From Alkalibacillus haloalkaliphilus (GTDB lineage Bacteria > Bacillota > Bacilli > Bacillales > Alkalibacillaceae), in assembly GCF_007991275.1 (NCBI RefSeq), contig NZ_BJYA01000017.1, forward strand, positions 31,114-95,113: 64,000 nucleotides of DNA, in the 5' to 3' direction. Below are positions 45,038-55,636 of the stretch, in pieces (position 1 is the first letter of the stretch; every line of letters begins with the position of its first letter). The position numbers and the translations under genes are program-made. The notes under the pieces are model-generated. The model ran no database searches and was not told the DNA's origin. It saw only the letters and a program-made list of their open reading frames with translations.

Positions 45038-45931
45038 TTAATTATTTTTAATTTTATTAGCAACTTTGATGAAAACAGCCAATAATATACCAGCAGGTTT
45101 TGTAAGGATCCTTAATACATTACTCCTCTTGCTTTGAAACACAAACTTTTTTTTCCCTAGCAGTTGAGTAGCATTAAAATGAATTAAATTTATAATTCTT
45201 CTTTTAAGGCTTGGAATTAAGTTGTGTATTTCATATCTATACTCTGAAAAGTTATCGGCTGCAACAATATACTTTTCATAACGCTTTTTTGAAATCCCAT
45301 CATCGAGATACTCAACATATTTTAAAGGCTCATTTAACATTAACAAATCATAATCATTACTAATCAGGTAATATTGGTAACTAGGAGGCATATGTTTATT
45401 TTCAAGATTAGCAGGAAAAGGATAACTCTTTATAACTTCTGTAACAAAGAAATATGCTTTATCACCTCTCATAGAGAATTTATAAATTAAATCAATCCAA
45501 TTAGCTTGTTTCAAATCACATGGTAATTGGCTTCCAATTATTTCACCATTTTCATAAGAGTCTAAAGCAATAATTCCAGCAACAGAATTATCTGCACTTT
45601 CTAACCATTTCTCATTGACTTTCTCTATTGCATTTTCATAAAGCCAATCATCAGAATCTAAGCAAGTAAACAACAACCCTTTAGCAGAGGCCATCCCCTT
45701 ATTAAGAGCCACATGTTTACCTGAATTTTCTTGTCTAAAGTACATAATATTTAACTTCTTTTCTTCTATCCAACTTCTTACTAAATCTTTAGTATCATCT
45801 GTTGACCCATCATCAATAATTATCCACTCAAACCTCTTATCTGATTGATCAAGTAGACTATTATACAATCTAGGAAGTGTATATGCTCTATTAAAGGTTG
45901 GAGTACAAATTGTTACTAACACGTTCTTCAC
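45038..45931 (-). CDS. Family 2 glycosyltransferase
   Basis: 297 aa, GT-A fold. CTPTFNRAYTLPRLYNSLLDQ, IIIDDGSTDDTKDLV and the metal-binding LDSDDWLYENAI are visible. The C-terminus is basic, likely membrane-associated. Acts within the polysaccharide operon. Confidence 0.9.
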   Translation of the reverse strand: MKNVLVTICTPTFNRAYTLPRLYNSLLDQSDKRFEWIIIDDGSTDDTKDLVRSWIEEKKLNIMYFRQENSGKHVALNKGMASAKGLLFTCLDSDDWLYENAIEKVNEKWLESADNSVAGIIALDSYENGEIIGSQLPCDLKQANWIDLIYKFSMRGDKAYFFVTEVIKSYPFPANLENKHMPPSYQYYLISNDYDLLMLNEPLKYVEYLDDGISKKRYEKYIVAADNFSEYRYEIHNLIPSLKRRIINLIHFNATQLLGKKKFVFQSKRSNVLRILTKPAGILLAVFIKVANKIKNN

Positions 45932-45949
45932 CCTTACATTTAAAATTAT

Positions 45950-46939
45950 TTACCGGCTGACTTTTTGTAAGTTTGTTTCATACCAACTAATCGCTTCACT
46001 TATACCACGTGCAAAGTTCCAATCTGGTTCATAACCTATTTGCTCTTGAGCATATGTAATGTCAGCATTACTATGTTTTATATCCCCTTTACGCTCAGGT
46101 CCAAACACTGGTTTTATATCCTTCCCTAACGCACTATTTAAGTTTTTATAAATATCAATTAAAAACTCTCTACCCCCATAAGCTATATTATACGCCCGCC
46201 CAGCTGCTAAAGATCCAGCAGTGCAAGCTTTAAGATTAGCATCAATGACGTTTTCTATATAAGTGAAATCCCTACTTTGTTTCCCATCACCGTTAATTAA
46301 TGGTTGCTCATCATTTAGTAACTGTTTAATAAACTTTGGAATCACAGCAGCATATGCTCCATTAGGATCTTGACGACGGCCAAAAACATTAAAGTAACGC
46401 AAACCATATGTATCCAAATCATAAAGATCCTTATAGAGCTTTGCGTACTCTTCATTTACTTTTTTAGTTAAAGCATATGGAGATAGAACATTTCCTTCTC
46501 CACCTTCTACTTTTGGCAAAGTCGGTTCGTCCCCATAAACTGAAGAACTAGAGGCATAGACAAACTTTTTAACACCTTTTTGCCTAGCCGCTTCTAACAT
46601 GTTTAACGTCCCTTTAATGTTAACTTCTTCATAAAAAAGTGGCATCTCTATACTTCTTGGCACACTTCCCCAAGCTGCCTGATGAAGTACAAAGTCAACA
46701 CCATCACATACAGATAAACATGTGTCTAAGTCTGTAATGTCACCTTCAACAAATTCATAATTTGGGTGATTTATAAACTCTTCAACATTTCCCTTCTTGC
46801 CTGTTGAAAAGTTGTCGAGGCCTCTAACTTCGTAGCCTAAATTCAAAATTGCTTCCACTAGATTAGAACCTATAAATCCAGCTGAACCGGTAACAAGAAA
46901 CTTACTTCCTTCTGGGAAATTAATATCTTTGTACCCCAT
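45950..46939 (-). CDS. UDP-N-acetylhexosamine 4-epimerase (WbpP/TviC-like)
   Basis: 329 aa from ATG 46939 (RBS GGAGG in the last codons of the upstream gene; the longer frame to 46996 overlaps it). SDR motifs GSAGFIGSNLVEA, SSSVYGDEP and Y-x3-K in SPYALTKKVNEEY. YFNVFGRRQDPNGAYAAVIP and GKQSRDFTYIENVI are characteristic of the WbpP/TviC group, which interconverts UDP-GlcNAc and UDP-GalNAc or their uronic acids. Pairs with the dehydrogenase directly upstream. Confidence 0.9.
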   Translation of the reverse strand: MGYKDINFPEGSKFLVTGSAGFIGSNLVEAILNLGYEVRGLDNFSTGKKGNVEEFINHPNYEFVEGDITDLDTCLSVCDGVDFVLHQAAWGSVPRSIEMPLFYEEVNIKGTLNMLEAARQKGVKKFVYASSSSVYGDEPTLPKVEGGEGNVLSPYALTKKVNEEYAKLYKDLYDLDTYGLRYFNVFGRRQDPNGAYAAVIPKFIKQLLNDEQPLINGDGKQSRDFTYIENVIDANLKACTAGSLAAGRAYNIAYGGREFLIDIYKNLNSALGKDIKPVFGPERKGDIKHSNADITYAQEQIGYEPDWNFARGISEAISWYETNLQKVSR

Positions 46940-46940
46940 T

Positions 46941-48320
46941 TTATAACCTCCAGTAATTATAACCAGCATCCTCTGCTTCTTTTCGACCAAATACACCTTT
47001 AATATCTATTAATACTAAATCTTCTTTTATCTCAGAGTTAGAATCCGATGTAGCAGCTATTTCATTATATGCTTCAGATATTGCTTTCTCGGTACATCTG
47101 TATACTTGTTTTAGCTCATCAAGATTATAGGATTGGAACTCCTCATGATTAACAGCAAAAATTACAGCATCTACGTTTTTAACATCTTTTTTATCTGTTA
47201 CCTCTAATCCATAAGCCAATTGTAAATCTTCTTGATCAGCTACTGGATCTATAATTTCAACTTCAACTCCATAATCTTTTAACTCATTCACTATATCTAT
47301 AACTCTAGTATTTCTTACATCAGGAGTATTCTCTTTAAACGTAAAACCATAGATTGCAACTTTAGAGCCACTGATTTGCTTTTTGGCCTTAATCATCTTT
47401 TTAACTGTATTTTCAGCAACGTACTTACCCATATCATCATTAATCTTTCTTCCTGAAAGAATAATTTGTGAGTGATAACCTAGCTGTTCTGCTTTGTAAG
47501 TTAGGTAGTATGGATCAACACCAATACAATGACCACCGACTAATCCAGGATGGAATTTAAGGAAGTTCCACTTGGTTCCGGCTGCTTTTAACACAGCATT
47601 TGTATCAATGTTCATCTTATTAAATATAATAGATAATTCATTCATGAATGCGATGTTGATATCACGTTGAGCATTTTCTATTACTTTTGCAGCTTCAGCT
47701 ACTTTTATACTTTCAGCCCTATGTACTCCAACATCAACAACTAACTCATAAACTTTTGCAATTGTATCAAGTGTTTCTTCATCCATCCCCGAAACAACTT
47801 TAACAATGTTTTCAAGTCTATGTTCTTTATCACCTGGATTTATTCTCTCCGGTGAATAACCAACTTTAAAGTCTTCTCCACATTTCAGACCAGACTCTTT
47901 TTCTAAAATAGGAACACATATATCTTCGGTTACACCTGGATAAACAGTTGATTCAAAGACAACAATTGAACCTTTAGTTAAGTTTCTTCCTAGAGTTCGG
48001 CTAGCAGATTCTAACGGTTTTAGGTTTGGTGTATGGTCGTCCCTAACTGGCGTTGGTACTGCTACAATATGAAATTTTGCCTCCTCTAATCTCTTTTCAT
48101 CAGATGTAAAATCAACCGTTGTGTTTTGGATTACTTCATTACCCACTTCTTTTGTTGGATCAACACCGTCTTTATATTGCTGCACTTTTGTTTCGTTAAT
48201 ATCAAACCCTATTACATCTATCTTTTTTGCGAAGGCTACTGCTATTGGCATTCCCACATAACCTAGTCCTAATATTGAAATTATTTCTTTCTTATTAATA
48301 ATATTTTTGATAAGGTCCAT
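46941..48320 (-). CDS. UDP-N-acetylhexosamine 6-dehydrogenase (TviB/WbpO-like), copy 1
   Basis: 459 aa. N-terminal NAD site [31 protein letters not shown], the central [21 protein letters not shown], and catalytic Cys in [21 protein letters not shown]. It oxidises UDP-GlcNAc or UDP-GalNAc to the uronic acid, giving the polymer negative charge. The TviB-TviC pair makes UDP-GalNAcA in Vi-antigen pathways. A paralogue is at 59323. Such dehydrogenases are known BY-kinase substrates. Confidence 0.92.
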   Translation of the reverse strand: MDLIKNIINKKEIISILGLGYVGMPIAVAFAKKIDVIGFDINETKVQQYKDGVDPTKEVGNEVIQNTTVDFTSDEKRLEEAKFHIVAVPTPVRDDHTPNLKPLESASRTLGRNLTKGSIVVFESTVYPGVTEDICVPILEKESGLKCGEDFKVGYSPERINPGDKEHRLENIVKVVSGMDEETLDTIAKVYELVVDVGVHRAESIKVAEAAKVIENAQRDINIAFMNELSIIFNKMNIDTNAVLKAAGTKWNFLKFHPGLVGGHCIGVDPYYLTYKAEQLGYHSQIILSGRKINDDMGKYVAENTVKKMIKAKKQISGSKVAIYGFTFKENTPDVRNTRVIDIVNELKDYGVEVEIIDPVADQEDLQLAYGLEVTDKKDVKNVDAVIFAVNHEEFQSYNLDELKQVYRCTEKAISEAYNEIAATSDSNSEIKEDLVLIDIKGVFGRKEAEDAGYNYWRL

Positions 48321-48335
48321 AATAACTTCACCTTT

Positions 48336-49436
48336 CTACACAGTATTTACTGCTTTATTTATTTCTTTTAAATATGCATTAACTATTAAGTTCCTGTCGA
48401 ACTCCTCTTCCATTTTGTGTCTAGCTTTTACCCCCATAGTTTTTTTCTCCTCAAATGATAGCTCAATAAACTTTGTAAGGCTTCCAACTAAACTATTGAC
48501 ATTCTTCACTTCAAAAGTAAAACCACTAACACCTTGGTCTAAAGCCTCTTTACACCCCGGGACATCTGACGCCAAAATGGGGCGTCCAGCAGATGCAGCT
48601 TCTAATAAAACATTAGACATCCCTTCATGGTAAGAAGGGTTTATCAATGCATGACTTCTTTTAATATAAGGTCTAACATCCTCTTGTCTACCATGATAAT
48701 TTATAATTCCTCTTTCTTCTAAATCATCTAATAGGTAATTGAAATTCTCTTCTTTCCCACCAATAATATCAAGACAGACATTAGGATAATTTACTTTTAT
48801 AATTTTCATGGCTTCTAATAGTTCGTTAACACCTTTTGCCTTCATTACTCTTCCAATGAAAACAAATCTTATAGAGCTTGTATGGTTAGGGTATGATTTA
48901 AAAGAATGTTTCATCAAATTAACCCCTGAACCTGGTAATAATCCATACTTTTTATCAACTATCTTTTTATTAACGAAGTAATTCATATTCGACTTATTCT
49001 GGAAGAAAACATAATTTGCACCTTTTAGTCCAATCTTATATAAAAAAAGTGATAACTTCCTTATTAATTTACCACTTTCTATCGAAGTCCCCAAACCTGT
49101 GACATTTGTGATATATGGTACTTTACACAATCTACTTGCCAACCCACCATATACGTTGGGTTTAATGGTATATGTTAGAATGACATTAGGCTTATGCTTT
49201 TTTATCATCCTGAAATATCTCAATAATAACTTAAAGTCAGTAAAAGGGTTAGTTCCTCGTCTATTAATAGGAGTAATTAAACATTTACAACCCTTATCTT
49301 CGAAATATGAGGTCTTTTCATCTTCAGGTGCAGCTATCAGCACCTCATACCCTTCAAGTAATAAACTATCAACTAGTTCTTCACGGAAATTATAAATTCC
49401 GTTAATTGAATTTGATACTATTAACACTCTCATCAT
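48336..49436 (-). CDS. Family 4 glycosyltransferase (PglA/CapM-like)
   Basis: 366 aa, GT-B. The N-terminus VLIVSNSINGIYNFREELVDSL and the segment ILTYTIKPNVYGGLASRLCKVPYITNVTGLG match the PglA/CapM group that adds GalNAc or a similar HexNAc onto a bacillosamine- or FucNAc-primed lipid. E-x7-E in EGMSNVLLE. Lies between the sugar-precursor genes. Confidence 0.88.
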   Translation of the reverse strand: MMRVLIVSNSINGIYNFREELVDSLLLEGYEVLIAAPEDEKTSYFEDKGCKCLITPINRRGTNPFTDFKLLLRYFRMIKKHKPNVILTYTIKPNVYGGLASRLCKVPYITNVTGLGTSIESGKLIRKLSLFLYKIGLKGANYVFFQNKSNMNYFVNKKIVDKKYGLLPGSGVNLMKHSFKSYPNHTSSIRFVFIGRVMKAKGVNELLEAMKIIKVNYPNVCLDIIGGKEENFNYLLDDLEERGIINYHGRQEDVRPYIKRSHALINPSYHEGMSNVLLEAASAGRPILASDVPGCKEALDQGVSGFTFEVKNVNSLVGSLTKFIELSFEEKKTMGVKARHKMEEEFDRNLIVNAYLKEINKAVNTV

Positions 49437-49454
49437 ACAGTACTCCTAATTTAT

Positions 49455-50096
49455 TTACCTTATTTTTTTTGCAGGAACACCAGCGTAGACACTATTTTTC
49501 TCTGCATTATTAATAACAACAGCTCCCGCTCCAATAGTAGTATTATCACCAATGTAAGAAACGCCTGTTATAATAGTACTATTCATACCCAAAAATACTT
49601 TACTACCTATATCTAAAGAAGCCCCCACAGCAGTTTGAGTTGAAATTAAACTTGATTCACCAACTGTAGTATGGTGTGCAATTACAACCCCAGGACTTAT
49701 AATCGTGTAGTCACTAATTTTGACTTTGGTCCAGACAGTAGAATTCGCCTGGATATATACACCTTGCCCAACTTCTGCACTTGGACTTACAGTTGCATTA
49801 GGGTGAATTAATGTAGGGGTAATACCACCAAGATCATTAATGGTTTTCATTATTTTTTGTCTCAACTCATTATTCCCTATGGCTACTATAAACTGGTTGT
49901 TTTTTATATCGGCTTTTTCCAACATAGAATATTGATTAATTATAGGTATACCCATAACGACATTTCCTTGTTTTCCAATATCTTCGTCGTAGAAACCTTT
50001 AACGTTATAATTCAATGATTCAGCTAGTTCTACCATAGTTTCTCCATAGGTTCCAGCTCCAACAATATAAATATCTTTTTTTGTCAATCTATCCAC
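49455..50096 (-). CDS. Sugar N-acetyltransferase PglD/EpsM-like
   Basis: 213 aa. The N-terminal PglD_N Rossmann-like domain (IYIVGAGTYGETMVELAE) leads to a hexapeptide left-handed beta-helix with catalytic His in VVIAHHTTVGES, ending in AGVPAKKIR. Acetylates the 4-amino group of UDP-4-amino-4,6-dideoxy-GlcNAc to form UDP-diNAc-bacillosamine. Homologous role: EpsM of B. subtilis. Confidence 0.9.
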   Translation of the reverse strand: MDRLTKKDIYIVGAGTYGETMVELAESLNYNVKGFYDEDIGKQGNVVMGIPIINQYSMLEKADIKNNQFIVAIGNNELRQKIMKTINDLGGITPTLIHPNATVSPSAEVGQGVYIQANSTVWTKVKISDYTIISPGVVIAHHTTVGESSLISTQTAVGASLDIGSKVFLGMNSTIITGVSYIGDNTTIGAGAVVINNAEKNSVYAGVPAKKIR

Positions 50097-50119
50097 CTCG
50101 GAATATTACGTATCAGGAT

Positions 50120-50740
50120 TTATCTCTTAGTACCAGTAAATTTATTCATAGTTACATTGTTATTTTTATTAACACCTTCGCGTCTAAAAACTTTCATGAA
50201 GGTTTTTGAAATGATATTAAAATCGATTAAAAAAGAAATATTGTCCACATATTTAATATCATAATTAAACTTTTCTTCCCACGATATAGTATTTCTACCA
50301 TTAACTTGAGCAAGACCAGTTACCCCCGGCCTAACATCATGACGTCTGCTTTGATAATCATTATACAAATCCAAATACTCTACTAATAATGGTCTTGGAC
50401 CAACAATACTCATATCACCCTTCAAGACATTAATTAATTCAGGCAATTCATCTAAGCTAGTACTTCTTAGAAACTTACCAAAGTTAGTATGTCTCAATTC
50501 ATTAGGAAGTAATTCTCCTTGTTCATCCTTCTCATCAGTCATAGTCCTAAATTTATACATTGTAAATATCTTCTCATTAAGACCAGGCCGATCTTGCTTG
50601 AAAAGAACTGGACTTCCTAATTTAACCCTTACTAAAAGAGCAACTAAAACAAGGATCGGGCTCAGTAAAATAATTGCTATTAATGCAAGAGTGAAATCTA
50701 TTACCCTCTTAAAATAATTTCGATATAAACTATTTAACAT
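50120..50740 (-). CDS. Initiating phosphoglycosyl transferase PglC/EpsL-like
   Basis: 206 aa. One N-terminal re-entrant membrane helix ([26 protein letters not shown]), then the bacterial sugar transferase core: [21 protein letters not shown], catalytic Asp-Glu in [25 protein letters not shown], and [18 protein letters not shown]. Transfers phospho-diNAcBac to undecaprenyl phosphate, starting the repeat unit. Overlaps pglE by 11 bp. Confidence 0.93.
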   Translation of the reverse strand: MLNSLYRNYFKRVIDFTLALIAIILLSPILVLVALLVRVKLGSPVLFKQDRPGLNEKIFTMYKFRTMTDEKDEQGELLPNELRHTNFGKFLRSTSLDELPELINVLKGDMSIVGPRPLLVEYLDLYNDYQSRRHDVRPGVTGLAQVNGRNTISWEEKFNYDIKYVDNISFLIDFNIISKTFMKVFRREGVNKNNNVTMNKFTGTKR

Positions 50741-51857
50741 TTAACCACCACATTGACTTAATATTATTTATAATTCTACTAACTTGTTTATCAGTCATCT
50801 TAGTATCAGACGGTAAACAAACGCCTGTCTCAAACAACTTCTCTGCCACACCTTCTCCAACAAAGTCATACTGTTTAAAGTAAGGTTGGATATGCATTGG
50901 CTTCCAAATTGGTCTTGATTCAATATTTTCTGCATCTAATGCATCCATAATGTCAGTTGGTTTTACACTTCCATTGAGTGTAATACAACTTAACCAGTAG
51001 TTAGGGTCATCAAAGTCGTTTTTTGGCATGAAGCCAATACCATCTAGTTCACTTAACTCTTGTTTATAAGTTTCATAGATTTCTTTCTTCTTTTGAACTC
51101 GTTCATTTAGTACCTTGAGTTGCCCCCTACCAATACCAGCGACAACATTGCTCATTCGGTAGTTAAAACCCAGTTCACTATGTTGATAGTGTCGGGCTTG
51201 GTCACGTGACTGTGTCGCCCAGAACCTTGCTTTTTCCACCATTTCTTCATTATTCGAAACGAGCATTCCTCCACCAGAAGTGGTAATGATTTTGTTGCCA
51301 TTGAATGAAAATATACCGTAATCACCAAATGTTCCTGTTTGTTTCCCCTTGTAATAAGTACCGAGTGATTCTGCAGCATCTTCAATTAATGTAACGTTAT
51401 ATTGATTACAAAGTTCTACAATGCGGTCTAAGTCTGCTGATAGTCCGTAAAGGTGAACAACGATAACTGCTTTTACTTCAGGGTACTTTTTAAAAGCTTC
51501 TTCTAATGCTTCAGGGCACATATTCCACGTTTTATAATCGCTATCGATAAATACGGGTGTTGCACCTTGATAAATGATTGGGTTGGCCGTTGCTGAGAAG
51601 GTTAAAGTCGGACAAAAAACGATGTCATTTTGTCCAACTTCAGCAGCTCTTAACGCTAAATGAATAGCTGCTGTACCTGACGACAGTGCAGCAGCTGATT
51701 TAATTCCAACTTTATCGGCTAACTCTTGTTCAAAACCGTTCACATTACTACCTAGTGGTGCAATCCAGTTTGTATCAAATGCTTCTTGTACATATTGTTG
51801 TTCGTAACCTTCATCACTCATATGAGGTGACGACAAGTATATTCGTTCATTAGACAT
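50730..51857 (-). CDS. DegT/DnrJ aminotransferase PglE/EpsN-like
   Basis: 375 aa PLP enzyme: [17 protein letters not shown] holds the Schiff-base Lys, with [23 protein letters not shown] before it and [18 protein letters not shown] after. Transfers an amino group to C4 of the keto-sugar from PglF. The gene set PglF-E-C-D in order equals B. subtilis epsC/epsN/epsL/epsM functions. Confidence 0.94.
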   Translation of the reverse strand: MSNERIYLSSPHMSDEGYEQQYVQEAFDTNWIAPLGSNVNGFEQELADKVGIKSAAALSSGTAAIHLALRAAEVGQNDIVFCPTLTFSATANPIIYQGATPVFIDSDYKTWNMCPEALEEAFKKYPEVKAVIVVHLYGLSADLDRIVELCNQYNVTLIEDAAESLGTYYKGKQTGTFGDYGIFSFNGNKIITTSGGGMLVSNNEEMVEKARFWATQSRDQARHYQHSELGFNYRMSNVVAGIGRGQLKVLNERVQKKKEIYETYKQELSELDGIGFMPKNDFDDPNYWLSCITLNGSVKPTDIMDALDAENIESRPIWKPMHIQPYFKQYDFVGEGVAEKLFETGVCLPSDTKMTDKQVSRIINNIKSMWWLNVK

Positions 51858-51889
51858 TGTTGAACTTCCTTCCAGTCATAATCATTAAG

Positions 51890-53707
51890 TTAAGCTAATT
51901 CGGTTACTTCTTCTGGTTTCACTTCGATAAATTCCATTAACTCGCCTTTTAGCTGATCTTCATTATTCTCTAACAGACCGTCAACGGCTTGATGTACCCC
52001 GCGTACATTATCGAATGTGCATTTTCCGATGTAGATTTTCGGGAAGACTTGTTTATCTGAGATTTCGTCTTCACCGAGGAGTTCTTCGTACATTTTCTCA
52101 CCTGGGCGGATGCCTGTGAATTCAATGCCGATCTCATCGTGTGTGTAGCCTGATAGTTTGATTAAGTTTTTGGCTAGATCAACTATTTTAACTGGTTCGC
52201 CCATGTCTAAGACAAAGATTTCGCCACCGCGTGCTAATGACCCGGCTTGAATGACGAGCTGGCTTGCTTCTGGAATCGTCATGAAGTAGCGCGTCATCTC
52301 TGGGTCTGTCACAGTGACTGGTCCACCTTGACGGATTTGTTCTTTGAATAGTGGGATCACACTACCACGGCTACCTAAGACGTTTCCGAAACGGACGGCT
52401 AAAAATCGCGTCTCGCTTCTTTGTGATAAGTTTTGGATAATCATTTCGGCAACGCGTTTTGTTGCACCCATGACGTTTGTTGGGTTAACCGCTTTATCGG
52501 TTGAAACGAGTACAAATGTTCCGACGTTGTGCTCATCAGCTGCATCTGCGACATTTTTCGTACCGAAGACGTTATTTTTCACGGCTTCACGTGGATTGAA
52601 TTCCATTAATGGTACGTGTTTATGGGCTGCTGCGTGGTAGACAACATCTGGCTTGTACTGCTTCATTATTTCAAAGATGCGATCTCGATCTTTTATATCG
52701 GCTATGATCGGTGTAATCGTAAACTGACCTTCATAACGATTTCGTAAGTCTCTTTCGATTTGGTAAATGCTGTTCTCTCCATGACCGAGGATGATCATGT
52801 GTTCTGGTTCAAACGGGGCTATTTGTCGGCATATTTCTGACCCGATTGAACCACCCGCTCCTGTAATTAAAACCGTGCGCCCTCCAATAGTCTCGGCAAT
52901 ACTGTCCATGTCTAAATCAATTGGGTCACGGCCTAGTAAGTCTTCTACTTCAACATCTCGTAATTGACTTACTGAGATCTTACCTGTTGCTAAGTCTTCA
53001 AACTTCGGAATGATTTGTGTTTTAACTTTTGTCTCTGAACATTTGCTGAAGATCTCATTCAAACGTTCGCGGGTTAGTGAAGGAATGGCTATGATGATAT
53101 GGTCTATGTCGTAATCTTCCACCACTTCTTTTAAATGTTTAACTTTTCCTGCGACTGGAATGCCTAATAGCTGCATGTTTTTTTTCGTAAAGTCATCGTC
53201 TATAAAGGCTACTGGATTCAATTCGCTTGCATCACTTGATTGCAATTGACGAGCGACCATTGCGCCTCCAGCTCCAGCTCCGACGACGAGCGTGCGCTTC
53301 TGACCTTTGCTTCTGCCTTTAATGAATTCATCTCTAATAATTCGCCAAGCAAAGCGCGAGCCACCAATTAATAATATGTGTAACATCCATGCCACAGCTA
53401 ATGCTCTTATGTAAACTGTTCCAAAGATGACGAGTTGTGCCATAGCTGTTACTGCGATTGATAGTGTGACGACATAAAAGATCGCCATTAATTCTCGTAT
53501 ACTAGCATACTCCCATACTTTGTGATAGAGTCCCCGTGCCATTGCTAATAAATGGTGCATAGCTAATAGAATGGCTGATGAAAGCATAATGATTGCTTCA
53601 TCGATCACAAAAGTGTTGTAAAGAATTAGTGTGCTTAGGTATATAGACCCAAGTACGATCAACGTGTCTAAAAAGATTAGACTAGACAACCGCTTTCGAT
53701 AAGTCAT
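51890..53707 (-). CDS. Membrane UDP-GlcNAc 4,6-dehydratase PglF/EpsC-like
   Basis: 605 aa from ATG 53707 (RBS AGGGGACAGG; GTG 53755 is less likely). Four N-terminal membrane segments (about 8-110) precede a CoA-binding-like Rossmann domain (VVGAGAGGAMVARQL). The SDR dehydratase domain has ITGAGGSIGSEICRQI and STDKAVNPTNVMGATKR, with Met at the Tyr position as usual for PglF. First step of bacillosamine synthesis and first gene of the operon. Confidence 0.94.
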   Translation of the reverse strand: MTYRKRLSSLIFLDTLIVLGSIYLSTLILYNTFVIDEAIIMLSSAILLAMHHLLAMARGLYHKVWEYASIRELMAIFYVVTLSIAVTAMAQLVIFGTVYIRALAVAWMLHILLIGGSRFAWRIIRDEFIKGRSKGQKRTLVVGAGAGGAMVARQLQSSDASELNPVAFIDDDFTKKNMQLLGIPVAGKVKHLKEVVEDYDIDHIIIAIPSLTRERLNEIFSKCSETKVKTQIIPKFEDLATGKISVSQLRDVEVEDLLGRDPIDLDMDSIAETIGGRTVLITGAGGSIGSEICRQIAPFEPEHMIILGHGENSIYQIERDLRNRYEGQFTITPIIADIKDRDRIFEIMKQYKPDVVYHAAAHKHVPLMEFNPREAVKNNVFGTKNVADAADEHNVGTFVLVSTDKAVNPTNVMGATKRVAEMIIQNLSQRSETRFLAVRFGNVLGSRGSVIPLFKEQIRQGGPVTVTDPEMTRYFMTIPEASQLVIQAGSLARGGEIFVLDMGEPVKIVDLAKNLIKLSGYTHDEIGIEFTGIRPGEKMYEELLGEDEISDKQVFPKIYIGKCTFDNVRGVHQAVDGLLENNEDQLKGELMEFIEVKPEEVTELA

Positions 53708-53753
53708 ATGAACCTGTCCCCTTCGTAAATATCCCCATAATATAAGTCCCGAC

Positions 53754-53782
53754 ACTTTACATCGTTATACGGCATGTAAAGT
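53754..53782. promoter_or_regulatory. Inverted repeat just upstream of pglF
   Basis: ACTTTACAT (53754-53762) and ATGTAAAGT (53774-53782), perfect 9-bp arms, 11-bp spacing. It lies between the pgl promoter and the RBS, in a good place for a repressor site or leader hairpin. Confidence 0.45.
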
Positions 53783-53844
53783 TGAATAGTTATTTTAACC
53801 TCTCCCCTTAGGCCTATTTAACTATATTAATTACGCTGTGAATA

Positions 53845-53873
53845 ATACTAGCAAACGAAAATTGGAAATTCAA
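53845..53873 (-). promoter_or_regulatory. Sigma-A-like promoter of the pgl/polysaccharide operon
   Basis: On the minus strand TTGAAT, 17-bp spacer, TAGTAT with an extended TGC before the -10. About 140 bp upstream of pglF. Confidence 0.55.
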
Positions 53874-54021
53874 CAAAAATTGGTAAGTTTATTTCAAATT
53901 TGTTACAGTACTTTTTGGAAATAGTAGGTTTATGTGGTGGTTATTTGGTATAATGATTTATATGAATTATAAGACAATTTGACAGAAAACTCAATTTTTC
54001 TACAAAAAAATTAGTAGATTG

Positions 54022-54030
54022 TGGTATAAT
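54022..54030 (+). promoter_or_regulatory. Extended -10 promoter of the ywqCD-like genes
   Basis: TGGTATAAT, an extended -10 (TGnTATAAT); a second copy of the same nine bases lies at 53946-53954. TTGACA at 53979-53984 is not at a standard distance from either. Confidence 0.45.
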
Positions 54031-54077
54031 TTTTAAATGATATTTACGATAATTGGAAGTACCGGAGGAAAAAACAG

Positions 54078-54815
54078 ATGGAAGAAACAATTTCACTTCA
54101 AGAGATTTGGGAAATTTTAAAGAAACGTTTAGGTTTAATAGCGATTGTGACAGCGATTGCTTTAGTGTTGAGTTTTGTTGCGACGACATTTTTTATGACA
54201 CCTCAATATGAAGCGAATTCACAGTTTATCGTTAACCAAGCTGATCAACAACAGCAGGAAATTACATCAAATGAAATTAGAACAAATGTAGAATTAATTA
54301 ATACTTATAATGTCATTATTCAAAGTCCTGCTATTTTAGATTTAGTAATCGATGATCTAGGTTTAGACTTGTCAGCTAGTCAGTTAGCTAACCGTATTAG
54401 TGTAAACAATGCGGATCAGTCACAAGTTGTTAGCGTCCAAGTGACTGGGCCTGATCACGATCAAGCAGTAGACATTGCCAATACGACAGTTGAAATCTTT
54501 AAAAATGAGATTCCTTCTTATATGAATGTTGATAACGTCGGTATTTTATCTGAAGCGATGCATCAAGCAGACCCTTCTCAAATTAGCCCGAACTTATCAC
54601 TGAATCTAGCGATCGCGTTAGTGTTAGGTTTAATGGTTGGTGTTGGTTTAGCTTTCTTACTTGAGTACTTAGATAATACGATTAAGACTGAAGAAGATCT
54701 TGAGAGTTCATTAGAAATGCCAGTGATGGGTATTATCTCAACAATCGACCCAGAAGAAGGTAATGCAACTAGAAAGTCGCGTAAGGCGAGAAAGGGTGTT
54801 AATATTGGCTCGTAA
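54078..54815 (+). CDS. Polysaccharide co-polymerase / BY-kinase activator (YwqC/CapA-like)
   Basis: 245 aa Wzz-type protein. The N-terminal stretch ISLQEIWEILKKRLGLIAIVTAIALVLSFVAT holds the first membrane helix and the second is NLSLNLAIALVLGLMVGVGLAFLLEYLDNTI (about 175-205). The external region lies between. The C-terminal tail contacts and activates the kinase encoded next. Sets chain length and couples synthesis to phosphorylation. RBS GGAGG. Confidence 0.92.
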   Translation: MEETISLQEIWEILKKRLGLIAIVTAIALVLSFVATTFFMTPQYEANSQFIVNQADQQQQEITSNEIRTNVELINTYNVIIQSPAILDLVIDDLGLDLSASQLANRISVNNADQSQVVSVQVTGPDHDQAVDIANTTVEIFKNEIPSYMNVDNVGILSEAMHQADPSQISPNLSLNLAIALVLGLMVGVGLAFLLEYLDNTIKTEEDLESSLEMPVMGIISTIDPEEGNATRKSRKARKGVNIGS

Positions 54816-55497
54816 AACGACATTACAAAGAGCACAACATCATAAAACGTTAGTCACTCATGAACAGCCTAAATCACCAGTCAGTGAACAATATAGAACG
54901 TTAAGAACGAACTTACAATTTTCATCAGTTGATAACGAACTTTCAACAATGATCGTGACGTCAACGACTCAAAGTGAAGGTAAAAGTCTTACAGCTGCTA
55001 ACTTAGCGATCGCCTTTGCACAACAAGGGAAGAAAGTACTGTTAGTTGATGCAGATTTGCGTCGTCCAACTGTTCATTACACTTTCCGTATTAGTAATAC
55101 GTTCGGACTTAGTAACCTATTAGTTGGCGATCATACGTTAGAACAGCTTGTACATGAGTCAAAAGTAGATAATCTAGACCTATTAACTTGTGGGCCAATT
55201 CCACCGAATCCTTCAGAGTTGCTTGCTTCTAATAGAATGCGAGAACTAATCGGCATTGCAAAGCAGAGCTATGATTTAGTGATTTTCGATACACCACCAG
55301 TATTAGCTGTAACGGATCCACAGATTTTAGCAAACGAAACTGACGGTGCTTTACTCGTCGTCCGCAGTAAAAAGACAGAAAAAGATGCAGCCAAGCGCGC
55401 GAAAGAATTGTTAGAACAAGCAAACGCAAACTTACTCGGTGCTGTGTTAAACGATAAAGATATTAAAGATAGTAACTACTTATATTACTATAACTAA
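54805..55497 (+). CDS. Tyrosine kinase CpsD/YwqD-like (BY-kinase)
   Basis: 230 aa from TTG 54805, preceded by AAGGGTG and overlapping the activator gene by 11 bp. Walker A TSTTQSEGKSLTAAN, A' LLVDADLRRP, Walker B LVIFDTPPVLAVTD; C-terminal Tyr cluster YLYYYN. Phosphorylates itself and partners such as UDP-sugar dehydrogenases. Closely related to the orphan kinase at 30678, which also uses a TTG start. Confidence 0.93.
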   Translation: MARKTTLQRAQHHKTLVTHEQPKSPVSEQYRTLRTNLQFSSVDNELSTMIVTSTTQSEGKSLTAANLAIAFAQQGKKVLLVDADLRRPTVHYTFRISNTFGLSNLLVGDHTLEQLVHESKVDNLDLLTCGPIPPNPSELLASNRMRELIGIAKQSYDLVIFDTPPVLAVTDPQILANETDGALLVVRSKKTEKDAAKRAKELLEQANANLLGAVLNDKDIKDSNYLYYYN

Positions 55498-55510
55498 AGT
55501 TAGAAATTAG

Positions 55511-55546
55511 AAGTCTCATAGGTATATAGGCCTGTGAGACTTTTAT
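55511..55546 (+). terminator. Terminator after the kinase gene
   Basis: AAGTCTCATAGG (55511-55522) pairs with CCTGTGAGACTT (55531-55542, one mismatch), then TTATATT. Some read-through to the phosphatase gene is possible. Confidence 0.65.
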
Positions 55547-55636
55547 ATTAAGTAGAAAGATAGTTATATTGTCGGATAAAATAGGCGAGAATTTTGTCGA
55601 TAATAAGGATAACTATAGTCAACAGGAGGACCTTTT

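Noticed and set aside
53979..53984. TTGACA as the -35 of the ywqCD-like promoter
   Set aside because: The nearest good -10 boxes are at about 40 bp downstream or lie upstream, so spacing does not fit.
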